Of a stretch of DNA of 64,000 nt, positions 9,138 through 18,081 are shown piece after piece (position 1 is the stretch's first letter; each line of letters opens with the position of its first letter). Origin of the DNA: Planococcus glaciei. GTDB taxonomy: Bacteria > Bacillota > Bacilli > Bacillales_A > Planococcaceae. Location: assembly GCF_900099655.1 (NCBI RefSeq), contig NZ_FNDC01000012.1, positions 62,001 through 126,000 on the forward strand, read 5' to 3'. The position numbers and the translations under genes were made by a program. The notes below the pieces were generated by a model that worked only from the letters and a program-made list of their open reading frames with translations, was not told the origin of the DNA and searched no databases.

Positions 9138-9208
9138 AGTTTCTTAACTAGTTGAGGGCGTTTTGTAACTGCTGAACTCTGCATACGGACTTTTACTTTT
9201 TACTGTAT

Positions 9209-9901
9209 TCAGGGAATTTCAGGTGAGTCTCTTTGAAATACGGCATCTATTTCTTGGCGGTCACAGTCCAGGATCCAGCCATTATATTGTTCATACAAGA
9301 AGCGAATGTTTTGTGTGTCTCTCGCCAGAACATCGCATCCCCGGTCATCGTATAAATGAAAGATTAGTTTCTTAGACAGATTTATGAAATAAACTTCAAT
9401 CCCGCTTTCCGGATTATTCTTCAAAATTGTCGTCGGATGATTAAAATCTTCATAACAGATGGCCTGCAGCAGTTGGACAAAACGAAGATCGGTTTTCTGG
9501 CATTTCAGGCTAAAGCGGTGGATGGCCATCGCATCCTCTTCATCAAGCTCCTCCTCCATATACTCTCCATATGAAAAAGTTTCTAGCTGCAGTTGATACA
9601 AGCTGCGTTTATCTTTCACATACTTCCGGTATAGATGGAGCGGTTTCTGTTGAAGAATGGTACTGGTTGGCCTGGCAACAATGTCCGTCACCAGCAGGAG
9701 TTCGTCTTTTTCATCGAATACTTCATTAAACAAGGTAACGGCCCGGTGATGTGCCTGGACCATAAAATTTGGATCATGAAAAGAAAGAGCAGGGTCAGAA
9801 ATCTCAAAACGAATGCCAGGTTCCCAGGAATAGAATAAGGCGGGGCTCAAGATAAGCCCATCGAAATTGTTGGCTAAAAAGGCTTGTAACGGATATTTCA
9901 T
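9209..9901 (-). CDS. DUF3885 domain protein
   Basis: A 230-residue cytosolic protein. The C-terminal third (about 185-222), with YDDRGCDVLARD, the LYEQYNGW element and a final DCDRQEIDAVF, matches my memory of the DUF3885 family pattern. The N-terminal half has the GIRFEI and family-like HHRAVTLFNEVF stretches. The start at 9901 has GGAGGTCATCG in front. The function of the family is unknown; members often sit among polymorphic-toxin immunity genes, as here. Confidence 0.75.
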   Translation of the reverse strand: MKYPLQAFLANNFDGLILSPALFYSWEPGIRFEISDPALSFHDPNFMVQAHHRAVTLFNEVFDEKDELLLVTDIVARPTSTILQQKPLHLYRKYVKDKRSLYQLQLETFSYGEYMEEELDEEDAMAIHRFSLKCQKTDLRFVQLLQAICYEDFNHPTTILKNNPESGIEVYFINLSKKLIFHLYDDRGCDVLARDTQNIRFLYEQYNGWILDCDRQEIDAVFQRDSPEIP

Positions 9902-9977
9902 CGATGACCTCCTATATTATAATAAACTCTCTTCTTTAAAGCCTTCTAATGCTTGTAGGTTCATTTTTAACAGCGAT

Positions 9978-10334
9978 TCATAAAACAATTGTTTTGCAAA
10001 CGATTCGGCAATCCATCATTGGAATAATCATTGAACATTCATAAAGCTGAACGCCATTAATCTTTACATCCTTGATCGATATTTCATGAAAAAAGAACGA
10101 CAACTCATTTGGCGAGTCTGGGATATCTCCTTCCATCCCTTCTAGCCAGATATTAAAACTTGCTGAAAAACAATCCTTGAACAACACAGCAGTTTCTTCC
10201 TCATTGTGGCCAGGAGCTTTATACTTCAATGTAACTGAATGTGTTTTGTTGTTGTAATATAAGTCTATTAATTGCGTATCAATATAGCCTTTCTCCATTA
10301 AAGCTGCTTCGATTTCCCTGCCGCTTAGCCTCAT
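9978..10334 (-). CDS. Hypothetical protein, 118 aa
   Basis: The ATG at 10334 (MRLSGRE) is chosen because AAAGGTGG lies seven bases upstream; an in-frame upstream start exists without a site. The protein is soluble with alternating strands and a helical N-terminus, similar in size and feel to immunity-type proteins, but I cannot name a family. It lies 76 bases downstream of the DUF3885 gene's start on the same strand order. Confidence 0.6.
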   Translation of the reverse strand: MRLSGREIEAALMEKGYIDTQLIDLYYNNKTHSVTLKYKAPGHNEEETAVLFKDCFSASFNIWLEGMEGDIPDSPNELSFFFHEISIKDVKINGVQLYECSMIIPMMDCRIVCKTIVL

Positions 10335-10466
10335 TACTGCACCACCTTTAAATTGCAATCTTAATTAAGAAAAGATTTATTTACCGATGTTTTAAAAGGC
10401 CAACACCCATATCTATTTAATGACTTTGAACTGGAGACCCTGTTTGTTCTCAGAATTTCTTACAAA

Positions 10467-11240
10467 TTAATCGGCAACTTTATACATAAGAGAATTAGCC
10501 GGCTTAAAAACCTGTACTTCGTGTTTGAAAACGCTCATAAACAAATATTCATGCCGATGTAAAATGGCTCTCGTATTATAGGAAAAATCTCCAGGGTATT
10601 CTAAAAATCTTCCGTTAGCTTCAAAATCCCACAGCCAAAACCTAGTTTCTTCAAGAAACATGCCGAATTCATAAGTTAAAGCAAAAGCAATGATATTCCC
10701 TGTAGCGAATGGGACCTTTATTGCCTTTTCTTTTTTAAGCTTGTCATTAAGGAAAATCAGTTCATCGCTTTCCCAACCCAAGCATGCAAAAGGTTTATAC
10801 CTTGCGAAAAGGGCATCGTAAAGGATTTTGTTTTCAAGAGCTGTCTCAAGATAGGATTCAGGATTGGCGAGAGGTGCAGCGTAGTTGAGTCTGTTTTTGC
10901 CCATTTTCTTGCCAAATACGCCTTCATCTCCATAAATACAAAGCACACCTTGCCGGTAAGGGAACAACTCAAAGACATTCGTGCCAATATCGCATTCGGA
11001 TACATATTCTCCGTTGAGCTTGTAAAAAGACAAAGTCGAGTCGTTCAGAAGACAAAAATGCTCTTTTGTAAACCGGATCTTATGATGTCCAGTTGGGCCA
11101 GTAAATATAGTTTCCCCATTCAACTGGACAATGTTTTCACCTTTTCCTTTTAACAAAACGATGGTCTGCTCTTTCTTGCAATCGGCATCCAGGATGAGCA
11201 GCTGCTTGTTTGTATAAATCGTTTCTTCACTCAAATGCAT
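10467..11240 (-). CDS. Hypothetical strand-rich protein, 257 aa
   Basis: I do not recognise this protein. It starts at 11240 with GGAGGGAGAG thirteen bases upstream. It is cytosolic and strand-rich, with repeated short W, F or L strands separated by turns (for example WLWDFEANGRF), which suggests a beta-propeller-like or beta-sandwich fold. There is no signal peptide or catalytic motif. Its neighbours are other small proteins of unknown or immunity type. Confidence 0.65.
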   Translation of the reverse strand: MHLSEETIYTNKQLLILDADCKKEQTIVLLKGKGENIVQLNGETIFTGPTGHHKIRFTKEHFCLLNDSTLSFYKLNGEYVSECDIGTNVFELFPYRQGVLCIYGDEGVFGKKMGKNRLNYAAPLANPESYLETALENKILYDALFARYKPFACLGWESDELIFLNDKLKKEKAIKVPFATGNIIAFALTYEFGMFLEETRFWLWDFEANGRFLEYPGDFSYNTRAILHRHEYLFMSVFKHEVQVFKPANSLMYKVAD

Positions 11241-11365
11241 TTAATTTTGCTCTCCCTCCGTTGAAGCACAATCGAAAATACACTTTTCTTATTGATTGGC
11301 ATGGCAATTTTATTTACTATAATTGAATACATAAAAAAATATTAAAATAAGGACGGATGATTTAA

Positions 11366-11614
11366 GTGAGAAATATATACGATTTAAAAGTAGCTTGGTG
11401 CAAACTGTGTGATCAAGGCTGGGTCACGATCAGAAAGGTTCCTGCTATCGGCCGATATTGTGTAATTTGTGAAGAATGTGAAGCGGAATGGGATCATCCG
11501 CTCCATGCCCAATACAATATACTTAGTAAAGAATGGAATGATAATTCAGTTGAAGATCCGTCTTTCGAAGAAATCTCGGAGCTTGGGTGGGACGAATACA
11601 TAATTAGAAAATGA
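11366..11614 (+). CDS. Small zinc-ribbon-like hypothetical protein
   Basis: An 82-residue protein with a GTG start at 11366, preceded by AAGGACGG. Two cysteine pairs (CKLC and CEEC, with an extra C) form a probable zinc ribbon in the first 45 residues, followed by EWDHP and an acidic tail. The arrangement recalls the CPCC-type cysteine-rich proteins nearby. No function is known. It is transcribed opposite to its neighbours. Confidence 0.65.
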   Translation: MRNIYDLKVAWCKLCDQGWVTIRKVPAIGRYCVICEECEAEWDHPLHAQYNILSKEWNDNSVEDPSFEEISELGWDEYIIRK

Positions 11615-11646
11615 ATTGGAATTTTGAGCAGCATTTGCTCTCCTTC

Positions 11647-12108
11647 TTATTCCAACTGTTTAAGCAACTCTTCTATTGCATTCACAATTTCCAGTTCCAG
11701 CTTTTCTTGAGATAAATTATAGATGGTACCTGTACCCTGTCGATACCCACCGAAGTAATACCACAAAGGGATGTCTATGCCTTCAAGCTCTTCATCCATT
11801 TCGGAAGTTTCCCAATCTATGGCAATTAAAGAACGGTATTCCTTTTCAAAAGCATTTTCAGCTGATAAACCTGCGTTAAGGTCACCATCAATATCACGTT
11901 GTATCCATACCCTTAAAATTTTCCCGGTTTTCCTTTGGAAGTCTTCTGCATATTTGTTTTGCAGAGATTTCCCTACTTCTTCTGCGTAATGTTCTAACTG
12001 GTGTATCTTGTTTTTCAGTTCTTGATCAAAGGAATCGTCTGGAATGCCACGATATTGATCATTAAGAGACTGTGGCTGACGGTTGAAAAACTTTTTAAAT
12101 CCCCTCAT
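11647..12108 (-). CDS. Hypothetical protein, 153 aa
   Basis: A soluble acidic protein with no family I can name. The start at 12108 follows AGGAGTAG. Residues about 30-70 are helical, and the centre holds strand motifs (RVWIQRDIDGDL, IAIDWETS). It is downstream of the CPCC gene by 17 bases, so the two form an operon. Context suggests an immunity-type protein, without proof. Confidence 0.6.
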   Translation of the reverse strand: MRGFKKFFNRQPQSLNDQYRGIPDDSFDQELKNKIHQLEHYAEEVGKSLQNKYAEDFQRKTGKILRVWIQRDIDGDLNAGLSAENAFEKEYRSLIAIDWETSEMDEELEGIDIPLWYYFGGYRQGTGTIYNLSQEKLELEIVNAIEELLKQLE

Positions 12109-12125
12109 TAATTTCTACTCCTTAG

Positions 12126-12467
12126 TTAAGATGAAAAATCCAGCTCTTTCTCTAATTCCCGAATCTTTTCCCATGCACTTTGCGGCTCATGCTCTTTTTC
12201 CAATTCCTCATAAGCCTTCATCAAGCTTTTTTTCATCCCTATAATCTTTGGATTTGTTTTTTTATTGGAACGATACATAATAAAGTTCTTTTTAAAATTA
12301 TTTTTCGCCTCTGACATAGAGTAATTTCCATTCGGGCCTCCCCAAGCTTTGTCCGGTTCAAATTCGCTTTGAAAATCGTCTTCCCAATCACAAAGTCGGC
12401 ATATTTCGTATTGTCCTCTCTGATTTAACGTAGGGTATTCGCAGCACGGACATTTTTCTCTTTTCAT
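12126..12467 (-). CDS. CPCC-family cysteine-rich protein
   Basis: A 113-residue protein whose first 50 residues match the cysteine-rich CPCC family: CPCCEYPTL near the start, then YEICRLCDWEDD and a GGPNGNYS stretch. The cysteines C7, C9-C10 and the CxxC pair likely bind zinc. The family is small and of unknown function, commonly found as immunity-like genes next to polymorphic toxins. First gene of a two-gene unit. Confidence 0.82.
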   Translation of the reverse strand: MKREKCPCCEYPTLNQRGQYEICRLCDWEDDFQSEFEPDKAWGGPNGNYSMSEAKNNFKKNFIMYRSNKKTNPKIIGMKKSLMKAYEELEKEHEPQSAWEKIRELEKELDFSS

Positions 12468-12684
12468 ATTTGAACTCCTTTTAGAAATCCTTTATTCATT
12501 TACGCTAATTTTTAGGATCAGTAAACCAAGTATACATATTCCAACCACCTAAAAGAATAAGAAAAATTAGATTTCTTTTCCGATAACTAAATCTATTTTA
12601 TTTCATTCAACAATTCTAAATATATTGAACTATATATTCAATTAATATAGAATTAATTAAACTGAGTTTTAAGGAGACCTTATT

Positions 12685-13728
12685 TTGAAAATATTAAATC
12701 CGATTTCGCATATTGAAGCTGCCACTTTAGAAGTGACGCAATCACCGGTTTGGGAATTGATTCTGGGAATTGCCGGCTATACCCATACACATCTGCGGCA
12801 TACGTTCGAACTGGATGAAGACTGGACAGCAGACAAAGCGAAAATGCCTGCCTCACTGGACGAACTGCTGCAGCAGATTGAAGAAACGAATCTTTGGTAT
12901 GGGATGATTCTGCTGCAGAACCGGTTTCATGCAGCTTCTGTCCTGGAATTCGTGGACTTGCTTTCCGCGATTTCCAGAAATCATTTCTATGAATGTCTCC
13001 TTCCTTATCACGGCCGCCAATCTGAATCGCTAAGAAAAGAAGCAGCCCGAAACCCAGATCAGACGGCATTATGGGAAAACTATTCGAATCTTTTTGAGGG
13101 GCATGATTATTTGGAAGACTATGTCCGCCAGCTCCACCTACTTTCCCATTCCGATATGGTTGCACTGATGTCGTCTGTATTAATCGGATGGCATAGGTGG
13201 ATGGCAAAAAAAGAGGAATGGAATAAGTGGCTGCAGGCATTAGCTTTTGAAGAAAAACAGCATCGCCAATTAGATGAAATGAATCCGGTCCAAGAAATCG
13301 AACGGGTGACTGGCGGAGCAGACTATTTGCCGGAACCATCCGTTTGGTCGGTCAAACTCATCCCCCAAGTATCCTACCGCCCTTGGGTGCAGACGATTCG
13401 CACAGCGGACACGCGGCTGTTTTTTTACCCTGTCAAAGAAGAGCACCTGCTTGAACCGGGCGTTCCTTCGAATGAATTGATTCGCGGGCATAAAGCGTTA
13501 GGCGATGAACTTCGCTTGAAATTGCTGTACCAACTGCAGAAAAACCCGCTGTCTCTTCAAGAATTGAGCGGGCAATTTAACACATCGAAAACAACGCTTC
13601 ACCATCAACTCGCTTTGCTGAAAGCAGCAAAATTTATCCGTGTGGAAAAAGGAGTTTATTCTATAAATCCTGGAAAGCTGGAAGAATTCACTTCTCAATT
13701 GATGCGATACCTTGGCAGCGGGGTATGA
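12685..13728 (+). CDS. ArsR-type winged-helix regulator with large N-terminal domain
   Basis: A 347-residue regulator. The N-terminal 240 residues are helical and resemble the DUF5937 ligand domain. Residues about 262-335 form an ArsR winged helix (GDELRLKLLYQL, SLQELSGQFNTSKTTLHHQLALLKAA). The TTG/ATG start region follows AAGGAGACC. The stop overlaps the ATG of the following MFS gene by four bases (13725-13728), so it probably regulates that transporter. The ligand is unknown; it lacks a CxC metal site. Confidence 0.85.
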   Translation: MKILNPISHIEAATLEVTQSPVWELILGIAGYTHTHLRHTFELDEDWTADKAKMPASLDELLQQIEETNLWYGMILLQNRFHAASVLEFVDLLSAISRNHFYECLLPYHGRQSESLRKEAARNPDQTALWENYSNLFEGHDYLEDYVRQLHLLSHSDMVALMSSVLIGWHRWMAKKEEWNKWLQALAFEEKQHRQLDEMNPVQEIERVTGGADYLPEPSVWSVKLIPQVSYRPWVQTIRTADTRLFFYPVKEEHLLEPGVPSNELIRGHKALGDELRLKLLYQLQKNPLSLQELSGQFNTSKTTLHHQLALLKAAKFIRVEKGVYSINPGKLEEFTSQLMRYLGSGV

Positions 13729-14942
13729 AAAGGTATTCCCGGTCTTTTCGATCCCTTTGGGCAGGTGAAATCGTCTCCGAATTCGGCGGTGCTGCCGGAG
13801 CCATTGTCAATGGTTTGCTGCTGTACGAATTGACCGGTTCCCGGGAATGGATGGGCGTTCTATGGCTCGTTTATTTCATTCCCTCTTTGGTGCTGCAAGG
13901 AATCAGCGCCCCTTTCCTCAACCATGTAATCAAGGGAAAAATGCTTCAACGGATCCAGTTGATCCGAGCCGGCGCCTACCTGCTTCCTTTAGCCGGGTTT
14001 TGGATCGGCTCAGATGCGGGTATCATTATGGGGCTGGTAATTTTGCAATGCCTGTTGGGACTGCTTCAGCCCATTTTTGCCAGCCTTTCATTTTCTCTGC
14101 TTCCGGAAATTTGCAGCGAGGATGAATTAGCCGATGCCAACGCTTTGCTGGACGGGTCGCTCCGACTGATGAGTTTTCTTGCACCTGGTGCAGCTTCGCT
14201 TTTACTGCTGATTGCACCGATGCAATGGATACACGCCGTTTCTGCTGTTTTATTCTTCGTCAGCTTTTTGGCACTTTTCCGGATTAAACAAGCTTCGACA
14301 CAAAAAACCGTCCTCTGGACAAAGAAATTTTGGTGGGCAGAAATGAAAGAAGGCTACCTTAGTTTTTTCAGTTACCCTCAGTTGCTCCGGATGACCATGT
14401 TGTCTTCCACCGTTCAATTTGCAGTTGGCGCTACGCTCGTTTTAAGCATTCCTTTCATTCGGGGAGAACTGGGAGGAGAAACTTGGGAATATGCCATTTT
14501 CAACGGTGCCTTTCCGGTCGGTTATGTGCTCGGGATGCTTCTTTTAACCAAGCTGCCAAAAACGCCTGCTACGATGTATATTGGTTTGATTGGCGGAGGA
14601 TTTTCGTTTTTGCTGCTGTCCTTTGTACATTCAGTCCCATTAGCGTGGATGTGCGAATGGATCGGCGGTATTCTGTTTCCGCTGTTCAATGCCCAAAGTG
14701 CTGCTATTTTCCAGCGGGAAGCGCCCCGGGAGCGACTGGCTCAATTATGCGCAGTACGGCTTTTGTTCTTCCGGCTTTCGATGCCATTTGGGATTCTGCT
14801 TGCTTCTTTGCCTTTCCTGTCGTTCACTATTCGCCAATTTTATATTGGCATCGGCGCTCTCATTGTCTTGCCTGGACTTTTTTATTTTATTGCTGTTTTA
14901 AAGCCGAAGAATACTTTAAAGCCGGATAAGCCAAGAGGCTGA
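13725..14942 (+). CDS. MFS transporter (drug-efflux type)
   Basis: A 405-residue major facilitator protein with about twelve hydrophobic segments. It begins with the RSFRSLWAGEIVSEFGGAAG type N-terminus common in MFS_3/MdtG-like exporters. It is coupled to the ArsR-type regulator by a four-base overlap, implying local control of export. The substrate is not known. Confidence 0.87.
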   Translation: MKRYSRSFRSLWAGEIVSEFGGAAGAIVNGLLLYELTGSREWMGVLWLVYFIPSLVLQGISAPFLNHVIKGKMLQRIQLIRAGAYLLPLAGFWIGSDAGIIMGLVILQCLLGLLQPIFASLSFSLLPEICSEDELADANALLDGSLRLMSFLAPGAASLLLLIAPMQWIHAVSAVLFFVSFLALFRIKQASTQKTVLWTKKFWWAEMKEGYLSFFSYPQLLRMTMLSSTVQFAVGATLVLSIPFIRGELGGETWEYAIFNGAFPVGYVLGMLLLTKLPKTPATMYIGLIGGGFSFLLLSFVHSVPLAWMCEWIGGILFPLFNAQSAAIFQREAPRERLAQLCAVRLLFFRLSMPFGILLASLPFLSFTIRQFYIGIGALIVLPGLFYFIAVLKPKNTLKPDKPRG

Positions 14943-14975
14943 GTATTACGTTCTATTTGATGAGGGTGAGAAAAT

Positions 14976-16115
14976 ATGTGGAAACTCGTTCTTCCTGGGA
15001 TTGCAATGATTGCGGTCACGTATGCTTTAGCAAGATATAGTTTCGGGCTGTTCTTGCCTGAGATTAGCTCCGCATTAAAGTTATCTGAGAGCCAAGCCGG
15101 ATATGTGAGTTCCGCTGCATACGCTGCCTATACGCTCTCACTTCTGAGTGCTTCCGTACTCATACATAGATACAACGCCCGGCACATGATTCTTTTGTCG
15201 GGAGCGACCGCATTTATCGGCATGATGGGAATGGCATTTTCACAAGGTTTTTATACGTTTGCTCTTAGCGCGTTTTTCGCCGGTTTAGGAAGCGGATGGA
15301 TTTCGCCGGCTTTCAGCCAGGTCGTATCCCAATCCATGGCATCTGGCTTGCGCGATAAAGGAAACACTTGGATTAACACAGGCACGAGCTTTGGAATTAT
15401 TTTTACCGGTCTGATCGCCTTTCTCTTTGCGGAAGAATGGAGATGGAGCTATGGACTCTTTGCCGTTCTGGCTTCCATCGTATGTTGGTGGAACGCTTTA
15501 GCCCTTACCGAAAAAAAGCAGCAGCGGCTTCCTTCTACCCAGAATTTTTTGGGAATGAGGCTATTAAAAAAGGCACGGTTTTTGATTGCGGCGTCGATTG
15601 GAATCGGATTTAGTTCTTCGATCTATTGGACCTTTTCAAGAAGTTACGTCACTGAAATCTATAGCCTAACAGAAAATGAAAGTGTGATTTTTTGGATTCT
15701 AATGGGAGGGGCCGGAATTCTTGGAGGAATAGCCGGAACCGTCATCCAGTCAATCGGCCTTCGCTTGTCTTATCGATTGGGTCTGTTGGTTATAACGGCA
15801 TCAATACTTGGATTAACGCTTTCCCATCCTGCAGCAATCTACCTCTCTGCCTTGCTTTTTGGAACATCCTTTATTTTTATGACTGGTTTGTTTATTGTCT
15901 GGGGCACGAGACAGTTTCCTGAATCACCTTCTCTTGGCGTCAGCATTTCCTTTTTTTCGTTGGGAATTGGCCAATCCTTCGGCTCGGTCATTGCCGGTAT
16001 ATTGATAGAAGAAATTTCTTACCCCTTTGCTTTTGTCTTTTTCGGAGTGGCAGGTTTTCTATTTCTTTTTTGCAAAGTCAGGATTGTTTCTTCCCAACCG
16101 AATTCAAGTGAGTAA
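14976..16115 (+). CDS. MFS transporter (YbfB-like)
   Basis: A 379-residue twelve-TM major facilitator protein. The start (ATYALARYSFGLFLPEI) resembles the YbfB-type MFS group. It lies 33 bases after the previous MFS gene behind GAGGGTGAG, so the three genes probably form one operon. The substrate is unknown. Confidence 0.85.
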   Translation: MWKLVLPGIAMIAVTYALARYSFGLFLPEISSALKLSESQAGYVSSAAYAAYTLSLLSASVLIHRYNARHMILLSGATAFIGMMGMAFSQGFYTFALSAFFAGLGSGWISPAFSQVVSQSMASGLRDKGNTWINTGTSFGIIFTGLIAFLFAEEWRWSYGLFAVLASIVCWWNALALTEKKQQRLPSTQNFLGMRLLKKARFLIAASIGIGFSSSIYWTFSRSYVTEIYSLTENESVIFWILMGGAGILGGIAGTVIQSIGLRLSYRLGLLVITASILGLTLSHPAAIYLSALLFGTSFIFMTGLFIVWGTRQFPESPSLGVSISFFSLGIGQSFGSVIAGILIEEISYPFAFVFFGVAGFLFLFCKVRIVSSQPNSSE

Positions 16116-16181
16116 TAGACAAATAAAAAAGGAGTTAAAATAGTTATTTCCAGATCACTCTATAAATAATTCGCTTTTGAT

Positions 16182-16454
16182 TTACAAAGACTTTTTAAGG
16201 TTCATAAATTGATCTTGTATATCCCATTTCTTCGGTTTCTTTTTCTCATCAAACCATACTGCTCCATTTTCAATCCACTCGTTTCTGTAACTTTCGATTG
16301 AATACCCCAACTCAAAATCGTCATATCCTGGTTGGAAACCACAACAAGAACAAATCAGACTTACATCCGGAATGCCTTTATCGTTGTATAACGGACCGGG
16401 CAACCGAGGATATCCGCAGACTGAACAGACAAAATACTTTCTTCTAAAAAACAC
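16182..16454 (-). CDS. CPCC-like cysteine-rich protein, 90 aa
   Basis: GTG start at 16454, with AGGAGGG just upstream. The protein has CSVCGYPRL and CSCCGFQPGYDD, two zinc-binding-type cysteine pairs, and the order matches the CPCC/immunity-associated cysteine-rich family. The C-terminal part is charged (WFDEKKKPKKWD). It is the second such gene in this window. Confidence 0.75.
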   Translation of the reverse strand: MFFRRKYFVCSVCGYPRLPGPLYNDKGIPDVSLICSCCGFQPGYDDFELGYSIESYRNEWIENGAVWFDEKKKPKKWDIQDQFMNLKKSL

Positions 16455-16624
16455 TAAAACCCTCCTGCTTTCTTACTTCTTTTTGGCTGCTGAACGGCTT
16501 GCTTATATCCAAATTGAATTTTTTCGGATGTGGATAATCCTTTTGCACATTTAACTTCTTGTTCTGGCTTAAACCGTCGCACACATGTTACAGGCCATAA
16601 AAATAGGAATAGATCATGTCCGAA

Positions 16625-16930
16625 TCACATATGTTCAAAATATATGCCTAACAAATAACCTCCACATAAGAGTGCAGCCACTGCAGCGATTAGGCCGAGG
16701 AATAGACGTATTTTTTTAGAAATTGACTGGAACTCATTAAAACTTTCCGATGTTAGACTTCAGGCCATATACATTACACATACGACGATGCCGATCCGAA
16801 TAATATCAGAAGTCTGAAATGCTGATATGGGTTTCCGGAAATTATCTTCTGCATAAAAATACATTAGAACTAAAATGAAATGCTTTAAGAAATAGAACGT
16901 GAACAATCGTATATATATAAAAATATTCAT
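16625..16930 (-). pseudogene. Broken small membrane-protein gene (in-frame TGA)
   Basis: Reading the minus strand from an ATG at 16930, one frame stays open for 101 codons to a TGA at 16627-16625, except for one TGA at codon 57 (16762-16760). The first half encodes hydrophobic segments (FTFYFLKHFILVLMYFY, IIRIGIVVCVMYMA). The second half carries a clear membrane helix (LFLGLIAAVAALLCGGYLLG). A Trp codon changed to TGA would explain the interruption. The ribosome binding site is AAAAAGGG eleven bases upstream. No family recognised. Confidence 0.55.
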
Positions 16931-17062
16931 TAAAGCTAAGCCCTTTTTAATCTATTAATTGCCTATGAATTACATTTTATTGCCATTCTCTTCCGATGCA
17001 AAAGCTACCAATCATCTTCATACAGCTTACCATTTCTAATATCCCTCTTTCGACATTCCTTT

Positions 17063-17158
17063 TTACGTCCTAAACAGTCTCCAAAACAGTAAAACCAATC
17101 CTATAATGGCTATAGCGGTAATAATGAAGCCTGGAATACCGATTGAACTTATCATCAT
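17063..17158 (-). CDS. Small hydrophobic peptide, 31 aa
   Basis: An ATG at 17158 follows AAGGGAGGAATT, an excellent ribosome binding site. The peptide begins MMISSIGIPG and has one long hydrophobic stretch (FIITAIAIIGLVLLFW) ending in a basic RLFRT tail, so it is a single-pass membrane peptide. The glycine-proline start resembles the N-terminus of TatA-type proteins but lacks the FGP motif. Function unknown. Confidence 0.55.
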   Translation of the reverse strand: MMISSIGIPGFIITAIAIIGLVLLFWRLFRT

Positions 17159-17238
17159 AATTCCTCCCTTTTTTAATAACTGAAAGCCCTTGTTAATTTC
17201 ATCTTGTTTCGTTTTCCATTTCGTTAAGAGCTGAAAAA

Positions 17239-17544
17239 TTAGCTTTCCTCACTCGGCCAGACGTAAAAAATAGATGAAATCCCGTCATTTACAGCTTGAT
17301 CAAAACATTCCAGGGATTCCAGAAGTTCCGGATCTTTTTCGTAGCGCTCCCGATGAACAATGAAGCGGTCTTCCACTTTTTGCATTGCCCATCCTTCACT
17401 CTGGATGTATTCAGTTGCTTTTGTTAAAGCTGATTTCATGCTCGTTGATTTTACCCAACAGTTTATAAAAGCCCCTTCAAGTTCTTCCTCTTCCTGATTC
17501 CCGGGAAGCGGTACTGCTTCCACCATAAAATAATAAATCGCCAT
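17239..17544 (-). CDS. Hypothetical protein, 101 aa
   Basis: The ATG at 17544 follows GGAGGAG and is preferred over an upstream start. The protein begins with a strand (AIYYFMVEAVPL) and contains CWVKSTSMKSAL, GWAMQKVEDRF and a C-terminal FYVWPSEES. It has no signal peptide. I do not assign a family. It overlaps no other gene and follows the small lipoprotein gene by 49 bases. Confidence 0.6.
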   Translation of the reverse strand: MAIYYFMVEAVPLPGNQEEEELEGAFINCWVKSTSMKSALTKATEYIQSEGWAMQKVEDRFIVHRERYEKDPELLESLECFDQAVNDGISSIFYVWPSEES

Positions 17545-17593
17545 CTTTTCTCTCCTCCCTTTTCTACTTTTCGTATGAGTAGTGAACGTTTTT

Positions 17594-17884
17594 TCATCGC
17601 TCCACAATTACTTCCATTGGCAGGAAATATGGAAAATCGGATGGCGTATCGGCAGGGACAACAATTACACGGTCGTCTACTTCCAACTCTTCAAAGGAAC
17701 TTACGTCTCCACTAAAAGTCGTCAAATCAATCAATTGCATTTCCTCTACCACGGCTTCAGAATTGCCAGATGGCCTTTCCAACATGAAACTTGAATCTTT
17801 AATTTCTACTACGGTTCCTTCGTAGTTTCCGCAGGCTGCTAAAAGAAACAGCAAAATGATCAGAACGCCGAGTAATCTTTTCAC
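17594..17884 (-). CDS. Small lipoprotein, 96 aa
   Basis: A secreted protein with the signal peptide MKRLLGVLIILLFLLAAC: a lipobox LAAC directs lipid attachment at C18. The mature part is a compact acidic strand-rich domain (YEGTVVEIKDSSFML, DDRVIVVP), similar to OB-like domains in small Bacillales lipoproteins of unknown function. Likely co-transcribed with the 101-residue gene downstream. Confidence 0.75.
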   Translation of the reverse strand: MKRLLGVLIILLFLLAACGNYEGTVVEIKDSSFMLERPSGNSEAVVEEMQLIDLTTFSGDVSSFEELEVDDRVIVVPADTPSDFPYFLPMEVIVER

Positions 17885-18081
17885 TTTGCTACCCTCATTC
17901 CATAAAATTTTATCTCATTTGCTCTATCGCACGATTCTAGTACTCATAAGGTAATTGCATTACAAATTCCCTTTAAAAGTGTAAAATAGCTTTTTCGACA
18001 ATATCCGGCCTCTTGGTGTATTTGGCCAAAACAACACCGCCTTGAACAGTTTTTATTTCAAGTATTGGAAGTGATTGGACT

